Notes: generated by a model from the letters alone, not told the origin. Numbered from the stretch's first letter, positions 8,274 through 16,619 are shown. The stretch: 64,000 bases of DNA from Nostoc sp. UHCC 0302 (GCF_038096175.1 NZ_CP151099.1:2916501-2980500), one strand, 5' to 3'. Numbers and translations are program-made.

Positions 8274-9479
8274 TTAGTTAGGCGTTAGTGTTAATTCTTC
8301 ACGCTTGCTAGAGTTAACCATTTTGACCAACCGCCCATTGAGATAGCTTTGTGCAGAGACATAGAGACTTTCCCAAATTTCATGATTGCGGCAGATTTTC
8401 GCCCCGACTGTATTACCTGCTATTTTTTCTGAGATTAAATACTTGCGGAAATAATTGTTCCACAGATGTTGCAGAAAATCTTCTGCGAACTCATCAAACG
8501 GGAGAATCCATTTGTAGTCTTTGTCTAGGAATACCCGATACGCCGCAACTATCGGCAACGCTAGTTCTGCTGGCGCTCCAAAACCAAATGAGTACTTGCT
8601 GTCTGGTAGCAGGATAGTTTTTCTAGTATCAATTGAAGCTAGGTCATTGACACCTTTTCTTCTTGGGCTTGTGATGTGTTCTTGGATAATTTCGTATAGC
8701 CTTTGCTCTATCCATAGCCCTTGGGAAAGGAGTGGCAGTAAAGTTGTGAACCTCTCTCGCTCTTTGTCTGTAATCACAGAAGGGGTTTTACTGACTGGCG
8801 GGTGTTTGGTTCTTGTTCTACCATCCGGGTTGTATTTGTTTCTATCTAAGCAGTTAAGCAGCTTAAATAAATGGTTAACATTACATTGCCCATTTTTGGG
8901 AGCGCCGCTTTGATTCTGGTAATAGGCGATGCGGAATTTTCTATTTTGCTCTCGCTCCAAATGAGCTAAGTACTGCTTGATAAATTTGTAGTCACCTAGA
9001 GCGTTGACTTTGGAACGGGAATCTACAGGGGACGTTGTATTTGATGCCAGGGCAATGTCTTTTGCTTCTTCTTCACCTAGCCCTATATGAATCGTAACTT
9101 TTACTCTTGCTTTACTTAGGTCACATTTGTAATTTTTCGCTTGCTCAAAAGCTAAAACTGTATGACCTCCGTTGATAATGCCATCGCTTCCCCCTTCTGA
9201 TACTTCCTCTATCTCTAGCTCCAGTTGGGTCTTGTTCTTATTGGGCTTAACTTGCGAGGCTGACAGCACAATTCCACCGTGACGGGAAAAGAATAATTCG
9301 GGTTGTGTCGTCAACGAGTCAAAGATTTGCTTATACGTTGCGCTTTTGCGGTTGGGTTCTCGGATGTTGGGTTCTAACGGTAAGTCTGTTGGGAATGTGT
9401 CTACATGAGCAGTCGCTATCAGGCAATGGGGGCTGGCTTGAAAATATTTATCTATCTTAATATTCCAAGTCTTAGGCAT
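8274..9479 (-). CDS. AIPR-like (abortive-infection phage-resistance family) protein
   Basis: A 401-aa soluble protein. Near residues 98-115 it has DGIINGGHTVLAFEQAKN, which matches the conserved 'NG-Q/H-T' block of the AIPR family and related DGQHR-type proteins. It is followed by the usual VKVTIHIGLGEEEAKDIALA and NTTSPVD segments. Members are found near restriction or phage-defence genes and on cyanobacterial plasmids; the biochemical role is not settled. The start at 9479 has only a weak AGAGAA upstream. It stands alone, with no restriction or modification gene beside it. Family assignment rests on these motifs only. Confidence 0.6.
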   Translation of the reverse strand: MPKTWNIKIDKYFQASPHCLIATAHVDTFPTDLPLEPNIREPNRKSATYKQIFDSLTTQPELFFSRHGGIVLSASQVKPNKNKTQLELEIEEVSEGGSDGIINGGHTVLAFEQAKNYKCDLSKARVKVTIHIGLGEEEAKDIALASNTTSPVDSRSKVNALGDYKFIKQYLAHLEREQNRKFRIAYYQNQSGAPKNGQCNVNHLFKLLNCLDRNKYNPDGRTRTKHPPVSKTPSVITDKERERFTTLLPLLSQGLWIEQRLYEIIQEHITSPRRKGVNDLASIDTRKTILLPDSKYSFGFGAPAELALPIVAAYRVFLDKDYKWILPFDEFAEDFLQHLWNNYFRKYLISEKIAGNTVGAKICRNHEIWESLYVSAQSYLNGRLVKMVNSSKREELTLTPN

Positions 9480-9761
9480 AGTTTCTCTGGCAATGAAATT
9501 AATCCTATTACGCTACTGTATCTCTAATTGTTCTCGAATTATGCCATCGCTGTTCCTGTTAACCAAATGTTTGACCCCAACGCGAAGAGTTTTCTTTATT
9601 AAACGGCGTAGGTGTAGCCCGCACTTCGACACCTTTCGGCTTCTCTACGAGACGCTATGCGAACGCTCAAGGCAAGAAGCTCAGTAACCACCCCAGGCAT
9701 CGCCATTTCAAAATTAAGTTCTACTTTCTACAAGTTCTATGCATCTTCGTTTGATTTCTAA

Positions 9762-9845
9762 CCAATTGTAGAGCGGTGACTCAACTCTGTTGAGTGCTGT
9801 ATCAATGATGTAGAGCGGGAGCTACAGCACTCTCTCTACAACTGG
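9762..9845. repeat. Nested long hairpin, non-coding
   Basis: Outer arms CCAATTGTAGAG (9762-9773) and CTCTACAACTGG (9834-9845) pair with one mismatch. Inner arms GAGTGCTGTA (9792-9801) and TACAGCACTC (9823-9832) pair perfectly. It lies in the 9480-9973 gap, which otherwise contains a GC-rich dispersed repeat (about 9600-9690) typical of Nostoc. It could be a small MITE or a structured transcript. Confidence 0.5.
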
Positions 9846-9973
9846 CTTAGAGCAAAACAAGTTATACAGGGGCTTTAACTGTGTTCCGCGCTGTTGATAT
9901 CTCCATTAAAACTGCAACAGCACGACATCAGTTGCCAATTTGCCGGAATCTCTAATAAGCCTTGTACTACTCT

Positions 9974-10678
9974 CTATTCTTTTATCTGTGATGCTGTCAA
10001 ACTATGGTAATTGCTAAGGTTTAAAGTTTGACTATTAGTTTCTTTGAGCAGTTCAAGTTTTGGGTGATTCTCGGCACTAACAGAATTACTGTGCTTGCGT
10101 TTTGGGAATTCCATAATCAACCGCGCCTCATCCATTACTAGCTTAGAACCAACAAGTTTCACATCTAGTTCCCAAAAATCGCCTACCTCTTGTTGCGGGA
10201 GGAATCCTTCCACCTCGATGACGAATGGTTGCCATTGCATTGCTGATTCCGAGCCGAATGGCACTTGAAAGTTGCGTCGAATTTGCACAGTTAACAGCCC
10301 GTTTTCTTGGTTGATAACTACACCCCGAATTGAAAAATAGCCATCGGCAGCCAATAGCCACGTCTGTTGCAAATCTGATGTTGGTTCTTTGTGTCTGCCT
10401 TTGATGTGAAAACTGAGTTTTTTTGACTCTTTTTCCATTCTCGGCCACACTACCCAAATATTAGTACTCGCTACCAATTCTGGATTTTCTTGCAGTAATT
10501 TTTCTGACTTAGTTCCTAGTGTTGCTGAATAAATACTGCCATCCTTCGATACTAAAGTACCTTGGTTAAATGCTTCAGTGCTGGGTAAATACTTTCCCTC
10601 AACTATACCGATACAACGAGACATCGTTGGGTAATGTGGCGGAGAAAATAAACTGCTCATACTTGGCTCAATTATCAT
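9974..10678 (-). CDS. Hypothetical plasmid-type protein, 234 aa
   Basis: I do not recognise a named family. The protein looks soluble and beta-rich. A central block (TWLLAADGYFSIRGVV ... LLTVQIRRNFQVPF) and a later QPFVIEVEGFLP ... FWELDVKLVGSKLV suggest an OB-like or other beta-barrel fold; this is inference. The C-terminal 35 residues are polar and probably disordered. ATG codons at residues 1, 7 and 19 are all possible starts, so the true N-terminus is uncertain. The gene stands alone between repeat-rich spacers. Confidence 0.6.
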   Translation of the reverse strand: MIIEPSMSSLFSPPHYPTMSRCIGIVEGKYLPSTEAFNQGTLVSKDGSIYSATLGTKSEKLLQENPELVASTNIWVVWPRMEKESKKLSFHIKGRHKEPTSDLQQTWLLAADGYFSIRGVVINQENGLLTVQIRRNFQVPFGSESAMQWQPFVIEVEGFLPQQEVGDFWELDVKLVGSKLVMDEARLIMEFPKRKHSNSVSAENHPKLELLKETNSQTLNLSNYHSLTASQIKE

Positions 10679-10825
10679 TCATGCTCTATGGTTATAGGAG
10701 AGTTTCCCTAAATTAGTCTTTTAGGAACCTTATTGTACAACTATTTTATCTAGAGCAAGATTTGAGTCACTTCTGTTTCAGTAACAGTCCTTCTCAACCA
10801 CCAGCCGCCAGCAGAAAAATCCTCT

Positions 10826-11098
10826 CTAAGCTACACCTAATTCCTCATCTGCTGACTGTTGTTGCTCCTTTGCAGCAGCCAATTCCTCAATAAAAGCGTC
10901 AATTGCCTTAGCTGCCGACTGCTTGCCTGTTTTCAATTTCCCAATGACTTTTTCGCGGATTGCTGAATAATCTGGTGTGACTTGCTGCTCAACATGAACA
11001 GCCTCTTGTGCAGGTACGGCAACTCCACCATTACGCTCATTTATTAAGCCTTTTATCTGAGCGATCGCCTCTTTTAGTTCCTGCCTAATGTAACAGAG
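10826..11098 (-). pseudogene. 5'-truncated plasmid-type gene stump
   Basis: On the minus strand a 90-codon frame reads QELKEAIAQIKGLINERNGG, continues with DYSAIREKVIGKLKTGKQSA and AKAIDAFIEELAAAKEQQ, and stops at 10826-10828. It is strongly helical and coding-like but has no start codon: just upstream a stop (11099-11101) closes the frame. Its 5' end meets another stump on the opposite strand within the 20 bp 11078-11098, so both were cut at one breakpoint. The family is unknown. Confidence 0.5.
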
Positions 11099-11221
11099 TT
11101 AATTAAGCAATACGCTGTTGTAAATAACTGTACGCAGGGTGAAATGCTAGAGCGTATTGTTTTGGAGTGGAACACCCAACAAAGCGAGAGCGAACGACCA
11201 TCAGGAGACGAAGATGAATAG
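11078..11221 (+). pseudogene. C-terminal stump of a small helical (RHH-like?) protein
   Basis: An open frame without a start reads PNVTELIKQYAVVNNCTQGE, continues with MLERIVLEWNTQQSESE and stops at 11219-11221. The pattern 'LIK-YA---N-TQGE-LER-V-EW' resembles the second half of CopG/ribbon-helix-helix plasmid proteins; this is a tentative reading. An ATG at the methionine before LERIV could start only a short peptide. It faces away from the minus-strand stump at 10826-11098 and shares its 5' boundary with it. The region to 11429 holds short TAATTCG repeats and a GTAGCG-type dispersed repeat. Confidence 0.35.
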
Positions 11222-11429
11222 CTTTTTTGTACAAGCCCTTGGCGTAATTCGTAATTCGTAATACTTTGGCTCCCTTCGGCTTCGCTCAGGGCAAGACGCT
11301 CAGTAAAAGTTCGTAATGGGCTACGCCACGCTACGCTAACGTAATTACCATTGCGTAAGGGTTTTAGACATTTTAAATGGATGGCTTATTTCCGCTGATC
11401 TATACTATGCTTTTTCATCAACTGAGAGA

Positions 11430-13973
11430 TTAAAATTTTACGTGGCTGTAAAACACTCGTTTGACATTCTCAGCCGCAGTCACGTAGAACAACACGATCG
11501 CTCCCAGAACCAGCACAAAACTCAACGGCAACGGTTGAAATCCCAGTAGGGTTGCCAACGGTGTCCAGGGAATGATTATTGTCACTCCAATAGTCGCCAG
11601 CGTTGCCATCAACAAGTATTTTCCAGGCTTACTGTTGAAAATGGATTGGCGGGTACGAACGACTAGCACAACTACCAATGCAGAGATGACAGATTCCAAA
11701 AACCAGCCTGTTCTAAACTGTTGTGGTTGAGTGTGCAGCAGCAACAGTAGCGCTCCAAAGGTGAGATAATCAAATAATGAACTCAGCAAACCAAACACGA
11801 TCATGAAATTGCGGATAAACTTGATATCCATCCGGCGAGGTTTGTTGACTAACTCCTTATCTACGCGATCTGTTGCGATCGTTAATTCCGGGAAATCGGT
11901 GAGTAGGTTCGTCAGCAAAATCTGACTAGGTAGAAGCGGCAAAAAGGGCAGAAACAGAGAAATTCCCGCCATGCTAAACATATTGCCAAAATTGGCGCTA
12001 GTTGCCATAAATACATATTTTAAAGTGTTGGCAAACGTCACCCGTCCTTCCTTTACGCCTTCGATGAGGACATTTAAATCCTTTGCCATCAACACAATAT
12101 CAGCAGCTTCTTTAGCAACATCGACTGCGCTCTCGACTGAAATGCCAACATCGGCAGCATGAAGCGCAGAGGCATCGTTAATGCCGTCTCCCAGATATCC
12201 AACTACATTCCCCGCTTTTTTGAGGGCAATAATGATTCGCTCTTTTTGGTTTGGCTCTACCTCGGCAAAGACATTTGTATCTTGTACTCGATGCATCAAG
12301 GCTTCATCACTGAGCTTTTCTAGTTCGGAGCCTGTCAACGCCTTTGGTTGGGGCAATCCTACCTGCTGAATGATACTCATTGCCACCGCCTTGCTGTCTC
12401 CGGTAATCATCTTCGGGGTGATTCCTAGCAGTTGCAACTCTTTCAGGGTGTCAGCGATGCCAGCTTTGGGCGGATCGAAGAGAGCGAGGTAGCCGAGAAA
12501 TGTCATGTTCGTTTCATCATCTTTGGTGAAAGAATCTTGATTAAAATCACGATAAGCCACACCCAAGGCTCTAAATCCCTTACTGCCCAAGTCTTCAGCC
12601 TGTTGGTGGAGTTTTTGTCGCTGATCTGCAATAGCGATCGCTTTCCCCTCACCAGTCTCAACAGTTGAGCAAACATCCAAAATATTTTTCAGTGCGCCTT
12701 TAGTGATAATCAGATGCGTGCTCTCTGTCTTAAACAGTATGCTTAGACGTTTGCGGTTAAAGTCATAAGGCACTTCATCTAGCTTTTGATAGGCAGAAAT
12801 ATCGAATGTTTTGTATTCACGAATCGCTGCATCGATGGGATTGACATAACCCGACTCAGATGCAGCATTTAAATAAGCGTAAAGTAGAACGCGATTCGCC
12901 TGGGGGGAGTCTACGCCAACGCTTTCTTTCCCTTCCACATCAACCGCAGAGTGAATTTTCACCTCTCCTTCCGTCAGCGTCCCTGTCTTATCGGTGCAAA
13001 ACACATTCATACTGCCAAAGTTTTCGATCGCGGGTAAGCGCTTTACAATCACCTGCTTTTTCGCCATTTTCTTGGCACCACGAGCCAGGTTAACGCTAAC
13101 GATCGCAGGTAGTAGTTGAGGAGTCAAACCCACCGCCAGCGCCAGAGAAAATAGAAAAGATTCTAGTACTGGGCGATGCAGGTAGACGTTAGCGACGAAA
13201 ATTAGCACTACCAAAATTAGCGTTACTTCCATCAGAAAGTAGCCAAACTTGCTCAATCCCCTTTCAAATTCGGTTTCGCTCGGTCTGAGTTTCAGGCGTT
13301 CCGATACTTTGCCAAATTCAGTTTCTTTTCCGGTATGAACGATTACTGCTTTCGCCGTTCCACTAATCACATTAGTTCCCAGATACAGGGAATTGGTGCG
13401 TTGGCTCAGTTCAGTTTCAGCTGGCAATACGCCACTTAGCTTGTCAACCGGATAGGTTTCTCCTGTCAGTGCTGCTTCATTCACCGATAAATCTTTCGAC
13501 TCTAAAACTAGACAGTCGCCCGGAATATTTTTACCTGCACTCAGCAACACAATGTCACCCCTGACCACTTCCTCATTGGGGATTTCTTGAGATTGACCAT
13601 CTCTCAAAACAGTTGCTTTAACTTGCACTAATGCCAATAATTTTTCGACAGCGTTTGAGGCTCCTCGCTCTTGCCAAAATCCTAATAGCCCACTGATGAA
13701 GACGATTGTCAAAATGATTATGGCATCTGCCGCATCTTTCAGAAAAATCGATAGCACCGCCGCAAAAATCAGAATCAAGATAATCGGACTCTTAAACTGA
13801 TTAAGCAACAGCATCCATGCGCTCGATTTGTGTTTTTGTTTGAGGCTGTTTGCGCTGAACTCATTCAGGCGTTGTTTGGCATCTTGACGGCTTAACCCGG
13901 AGGTTGTAGAGTGCATCTGCTGAAGCACCTGATCCGTGGATAAGCTCCAAAACGTGGAGAGTTGGGGATTCAT
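11430..13973 (-). CDS. mgtA: MgtA-type P-type ATPase (magnesium-translocating)
   Basis: An 847-aa inner-membrane P3B-type ATPase; the family imports Mg2+ at the expense of ATP. An N-terminal cation-ATPase segment (STDQVLQQMHST) comes first. The actuator TGET motif (AALTGETYPVD) is near residue 168, the phosphorylation motif DKTGTLT near 325 and the hinge GDGINDASALHAADVGI near 597. At least eight hydrophobic segments are visible, with the last six clustered at the C-terminus. Length fits MgtA/MgtB (about 850-900). The start at 13973 has no close ribosome binding site that I can point to. The gene immediately upstream is a decayed baeRF remnant. No Mg2+-sensing leader is evident. Confidence 0.85.
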   Translation of the reverse strand: MNPQLSTFWSLSTDQVLQQMHSTTSGLSRQDAKQRLNEFSANSLKQKHKSSAWMLLLNQFKSPIILILIFAAVLSIFLKDAADAIIILTIVFISGLLGFWQERGASNAVEKLLALVQVKATVLRDGQSQEIPNEEVVRGDIVLLSAGKNIPGDCLVLESKDLSVNEAALTGETYPVDKLSGVLPAETELSQRTNSLYLGTNVISGTAKAVIVHTGKETEFGKVSERLKLRPSETEFERGLSKFGYFLMEVTLILVVLIFVANVYLHRPVLESFLFSLALAVGLTPQLLPAIVSVNLARGAKKMAKKQVIVKRLPAIENFGSMNVFCTDKTGTLTEGEVKIHSAVDVEGKESVGVDSPQANRVLLYAYLNAASESGYVNPIDAAIREYKTFDISAYQKLDEVPYDFNRKRLSILFKTESTHLIITKGALKNILDVCSTVETGEGKAIAIADQRQKLHQQAEDLGSKGFRALGVAYRDFNQDSFTKDDETNMTFLGYLALFDPPKAGIADTLKELQLLGITPKMITGDSKAVAMSIIQQVGLPQPKALTGSELEKLSDEALMHRVQDTNVFAEVEPNQKERIIIALKKAGNVVGYLGDGINDASALHAADVGISVESAVDVAKEAADIVLMAKDLNVLIEGVKEGRVTFANTLKYVFMATSANFGNMFSMAGISLFLPFLPLLPSQILLTNLLTDFPELTIATDRVDKELVNKPRRMDIKFIRNFMIVFGLLSSLFDYLTFGALLLLLHTQPQQFRTGWFLESVISALVVVLVVRTRQSIFNSKPGKYLLMATLATIGVTIIIPWTPLATLLGFQPLPLSFVLVLGAIVLFYVTAAENVKRVFYSHVKF

Positions 13974-14000
13974 TGGTTTGATTTGCGGTAAATCGGCTGC

Positions 14001-14161
14001 TTAACGCGACTCGGCAAATTGCTGTCGAATTTTCGCCGCGATTTGATGATCCGTCATCTTGTCAACTGTTTCAATACCTACGATGTGTCTACCGAGGTTA
14101 TTTTCTTCAAGACGTTTTTTTAGTTCATCTTTTGCCTCACCTGGCCCAAATATCATAATAG
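14001..14161 (-). pseudogene. C-terminal remnant of a baeRF-like (release-factor-like) protein
   Basis: Minus-strand frame ...IFGPGEAKDELKKRLEENNL, then GRHIVGIETVDKMTDHQIAA and KIRQQFAESR before a stop at 14001. 'GPGEAK.EL.KRL' and 'VDKMTD.QIAAKVRQ.F' are C-terminal signatures I know from bacterial release-factor-like / host-attachment proteins. The gene is cut exactly where the IS701 element begins (14162). No matching N-terminal part lies beyond the other IS end, so sequence was lost as well as interrupted. Confidence 0.6.
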
Positions 14162-14225
14162 CCCTGTTTTGTCACTCTCGCAGTAGTATAATAAGGTATA
14201 AACGCGCTTAACCAAGACACAGAGT

Positions 14226-15590
14226 ATGGTACAGCCCCGTCCAGCCGCACCAACAGTAAAATTTGTGGACGAATATTGCCAGTGGTATAAAAGCCTGTTT
14301 CCAGAGGTTAGGAGTTTTGAGGCTTTTAAATATCTTCACGTGGGCTGTGTTTCTGAACTAAAACGGAAAACTCTACCAGAAATAGCAAAAATTGTAGGAT
14401 TGGATAACCACCAAGGTTTGCATCATTTTTTAACTACTTCACCCTGGGATGTAGAGAAGTTAAGAGCTTTGCGATTAGAGCTAATTTTACAGGTTCTAAA
14501 AGGTAGACCAATCATTCTAATTATTGATGAGACAGGAGATAAAAAGAAAGGGAATAAGACAGATTATGTGAAACGGCAGTACATAGGTAATTTGGGTAAA
14601 GTAGAAAATGGAATTGTAGCAGTCACAGCGTATGGTGTATTCTGTGGGATGACTTTTCCATTACTATTTGAAGTATACAAGCCACGTGAAAGATTAAAGC
14701 CAGGCGATAAATATCTAACCAAGCCTCAAATAGCAGCAATAATCATAAAAAAGCTAGAGTTGATGGGTTTTAAATTTAACCTAGTACTAGCAGATAGCTT
14801 ATATGGTGAGCAGCGCGTTGGGCGGCTTCGCCGACTTGAAGCGACTGCGAACCCGAAGGGGGAGAGTGGTACTAATTTCATATCTGTATTAGACGAACTG
14901 GGGTTAAATTACTTAGTAGCGATTCGCTCAAACCATTCTGTAGAGCTACTTACTAGACAACACACTCAATATTTAAAATGGCATAAATTTAAACGGGTAT
15001 TCTCTGATTTAAGCAGTGAAAATCGTTTTATTAGAGAAATAATTCACGGTAAACGTAGCGAGAATAGGTACTGGCAGATTACCACAGACCGTGAGAAATT
15101 ACCCGGTAATACTACTTGGTATGTGATGAGTAAATACCCAGACCTTAACAAGCGAGATGTGGGAAATTTTTATGGTTTAAGAACTTGGGTTGAATATGGC
15201 TTGAAGCAAAGTAAAAATGAATTAGGTTGGGCAGATTACCGTTTAACTAATTACAGTGATATTGAACGATGGTGGGAGATTGTTTGTAGTAGCTACTTGA
15301 TAGTTAGTCTACACTCTGAACAAATGCAGTCTTCTCCACCAAAGTCTCCATCAAAATTAGCTGATCACCCCTGGTGGGATGATGGTAAAGGTTGGAAAAA
15401 TATTCTTAACAATCTCCGTTTGATAATTCAACCTTTTACTTTATTCAACCTGATATATCCCTGGTTAACAGTTTTTCCTATTCCTCAATTAGATTTAGGG
15501 TTTTCTAAACTTCAATCTATTATTTATAGACTCACTAGTTCAGTTTTTATTTTCCTGACTCACCCTGATTTCTACTTTTCCTCTGCCTAG
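14226..15590 (+). CDS. IS701-family transposase with an 18-residue insert
   Basis: A 454-aa DDE transposase with the IS701 pattern: 'HHFLTTSPWDVEKLRALRL' N-terminal block, IIDETGDKKKGNKTDYVKRQ (first Asp), VLADSLYGE (second Asp) and WVEYGLKQSKNELGWADYR (Glu region). Between LYG and ESGTNF sits an extra 18-residue block (EQRVGRLRRLEATANPKG), encoded by a GC-rich 54-nt insert that preserves the frame. It lies beside the second catalytic Asp, so activity may be impaired. The start at 14226 gives the normal N-terminus; the last codon overlaps the right inverted repeat. Confidence 0.85.
   Translation: MVQPRPAAPTVKFVDEYCQWYKSLFPEVRSFEAFKYLHVGCVSELKRKTLPEIAKIVGLDNHQGLHHFLTTSPWDVEKLRALRLELILQVLKGRPIILIIDETGDKKKGNKTDYVKRQYIGNLGKVENGIVAVTAYGVFCGMTFPLLFEVYKPRERLKPGDKYLTKPQIAAIIIKKLELMGFKFNLVLADSLYGEQRVGRLRRLEATANPKGESGTNFISVLDELGLNYLVAIRSNHSVELLTRQHTQYLKWHKFKRVFSDLSSENRFIREIIHGKRSENRYWQITTDREKLPGNTTWYVMSKYPDLNKRDVGNFYGLRTWVEYGLKQSKNELGWADYRLTNYSDIERWWEIVCSSYLIVSLHSEQMQSSPPKSPSKLADHPWWDDGKGWKNILNNLRLIIQPFTLFNLIYPWLTVFPIPQLDLGFSKLQSIIYRLTSSVFIFLTHPDFYFSSA
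14808..14861 (+). repeat. 54-nt in-frame dispersed insert (copy 1)
   Basis: GC-rich 54-nt block starting GAGCAGCGCG and ending GCGAACCCGAAGGGG, placed directly after a GGT codon of the IS701 transposase. Removing it leaves YG-ESG, the expected family sequence. Related blocks occur at 30622-30675 (minus strand) and about 32877-32932. Confidence 0.75.
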
Positions 15591-15680
15591 AGTGACAAAA
15601 CAGGGATAAGAGCGATGGCTGCGCCAACGCCAAAGGCGAACGCTACGCCTTTGCAGTGATTGGATTGCTGGTGGTAAAGC

Positions 15681-15709
15681 CAATGCATCTATGGCGCTAC
15701 TTTTTCTTT
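15681..15709. repeat. 29-bp direct repeat, copy 1 (HU 3' end)
   Basis: CAATGCATCTATGGCGCTAC plus TTTTTCTTT, 29 bp, covers the last codons and stop of the HU gene. An identical 29-bp copy in the same orientation lies at 16152-16180, inside the next minus-strand gene. The pair brackets a 471-bp unit that contains HU. Confidence 0.85.
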
Positions 15710-15964
15710 GAACAGCTTCCCAGCAGAAAACGCAGGTACTTTGGTAGCCGGGATAGTCATTGGCTCATTGGTTTTGGGATTACGCCCCTCACGCTCGGCA
15801 CGTTCACGCCGCTCAAATGACCCAAACCCTACGAGCGTTATCTTCTCCCCGTTTGCTACAGCTTCGGTCACGACTTCTAAAAAAGCACTGATGATTTCAT
15901 CAGCTTGCTTTTTCGTGACGTTGGCTTTTGCTTCTACAGCATCCACTAGTTCACCTTTGTTCAT
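15689..15964 (-). CDS. HU-family DNA-binding protein
   Basis: A 91-aa histone-like protein. The start is the ATG at 15964 (MNKGELVDAVEAKANVTKKQ), with AGGGTC upstream; the longer open frame to 16132 adds non-family sequence. All HU landmarks are there: the helical N-terminal half (ADEIISAFLEVVTEAV), the GFGSFERRERAEREGRNPKT beta-arm and the AFSAGKLFKEKV C-terminus. HU bends and compacts DNA as a dimer. The gene sits beside plasmid-maintenance genes, so it may be a replicon-borne paralogue of the chromosomal HU. Its last 20 bp are part of a 29-bp direct repeat. Confidence 0.92.
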   Translation of the reverse strand: MNKGELVDAVEAKANVTKKQADEIISAFLEVVTEAVANGEKITLVGFGSFERRERAEREGRNPKTNEPMTIPATKVPAFSAGKLFKEKVAP

Positions 15965-16067
15965 AAATGACCCTGAATAGATTACTGTTATGTCTGTTAT
16001 ACCCATAGAAATATTAATATCAAAGCGGCAAGGCGATCGCGCTTGTTTAACATCCCCAACCCAACAC

Positions 16068-16484
16068 TCACGTTCCCCCACCGTTGCCCCATGCTGCCTT
16101 GAGAACGCGAGCGCTACAGCGAGAGCAGTCATTACATTGCTTGACCACTAGCAATGCATCTATGGCGCTACTTTTTCTTTTAACTTCTGCAACTCTTTTT
16201 GCGAACCAGTCACGGTCAAATGGCAAGCAGCTACCGTCTACGAACCGCACCCATAATGTAATCCCACCTTCAAGCCAAATGGTACGAATAGTTTCGGGTT
16301 CGACTTCAATAATCTCGCCAATGATGCGGCGGTCGCGAGCAGTCAAGGGGTCTTTGGTTGGGGCTACAGCTTCGGCTTGGGTTTCCAGATGGTTGTCAAG
16401 CTCGGCTTGTGCTAGGGCTTGCTCGTCAATGCAAGAGGGAACAACGCTCTTAATTGTTTGCTGTGCCAGTGTTTTGTAAGGCAT
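16068..16484 (-). CDS. Hypothetical plasmid-type protein, 138 aa
   Basis: The start is the ATG at 16484 (MPYKTLAQQTIKSVV), with an AAGGAG ribosome binding site 9 nt upstream; the longer frame to 16610 is not supported. The core GEIIEVEPETIRTIWLEGGI and TLWVRFVDGSCLPFDRDW looks like a small beta-barrel domain. I do not recognise a named family. The C-terminal 34 residues (after VAEVKRK) are encoded by sequence starting with the second copy of the 29-bp HU repeat, so the original C-terminus may have been replaced. It is divergent from the RHH gene and shares its operator-like upstream region. Confidence 0.6.
   Translation of the reverse strand: MPYKTLAQQTIKSVVPSCIDEQALAQAELDNHLETQAEAVAPTKDPLTARDRRIIGEIIEVEPETIRTIWLEGGITLWVRFVDGSCLPFDRDWFAKRVAEVKRKSSAIDALLVVKQCNDCSRCSARVLKAAWGNGGGT
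16152..16180. repeat. 29-bp direct repeat, copy 2
   Basis: Exact copy of 15681-15709, same orientation. Here it is translated in a different frame inside the gene at 16068-16484. Confidence 0.85.
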
Positions 16485-16591
16485 AATGATTATCTCCTTA
16501 ATTGGGGAAAAGGCGATCGCACAAGTTTTCCAGGCAAAGGCGGTCGTCTTTTTGTTTTTCTTTTGAATGATATTTATATTGTAAGACGCCC

Positions 16592-16619
16592 GTTTAGCAT
16601 TGTCAAGCAATTGCTAAAC
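16592..16619. promoter_or_regulatory. Operator-like palindrome GTTTAGC-N14-GCTAAAC (site 1)
   Basis: GTTTAGC at 16592-16598 and GCTAAAC at 16613-16619, half-sites 21 nt apart (two helical turns). It lies between the divergent gene at 16068-16484 and the RHH gene at 16708. The same motif with the same spacing recurs at 17060-17087. It is a good candidate for binding by the adjacent RHH protein. Confidence 0.55.

Larger units (their letters stand above)
14162..15605 (+). mobile_element. IS701-family insertion sequence
   Basis: Perfect 17-bp inverted ends, CCCTGTTTTGTCACTCT at 14162-14178 and its complement at 15589-15605. They enclose one transposase gene. The outer flanks (ATAG left, ATAA right) do not form a clean target duplication. 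With the missing part of the left-hand gene, this suggests a deletion beside the element after insertion. The transposase reading frame carries an 18-codon insert at 14808-14861. Confidence 0.85.

Noticed and set aside
9493-9687. 64-aa plus-strand frame
   Set aside because: Runs through a dispersed GC-rich repeat (CTTCGGCTTCTCTACGAGAC); not a gene.
15965-16132. Longer HU N-terminus from 16132
   Set aside because: The extra 56 residues do not belong to HU, while the ATG at 15964 has a ribosome binding site and gives the normal length.
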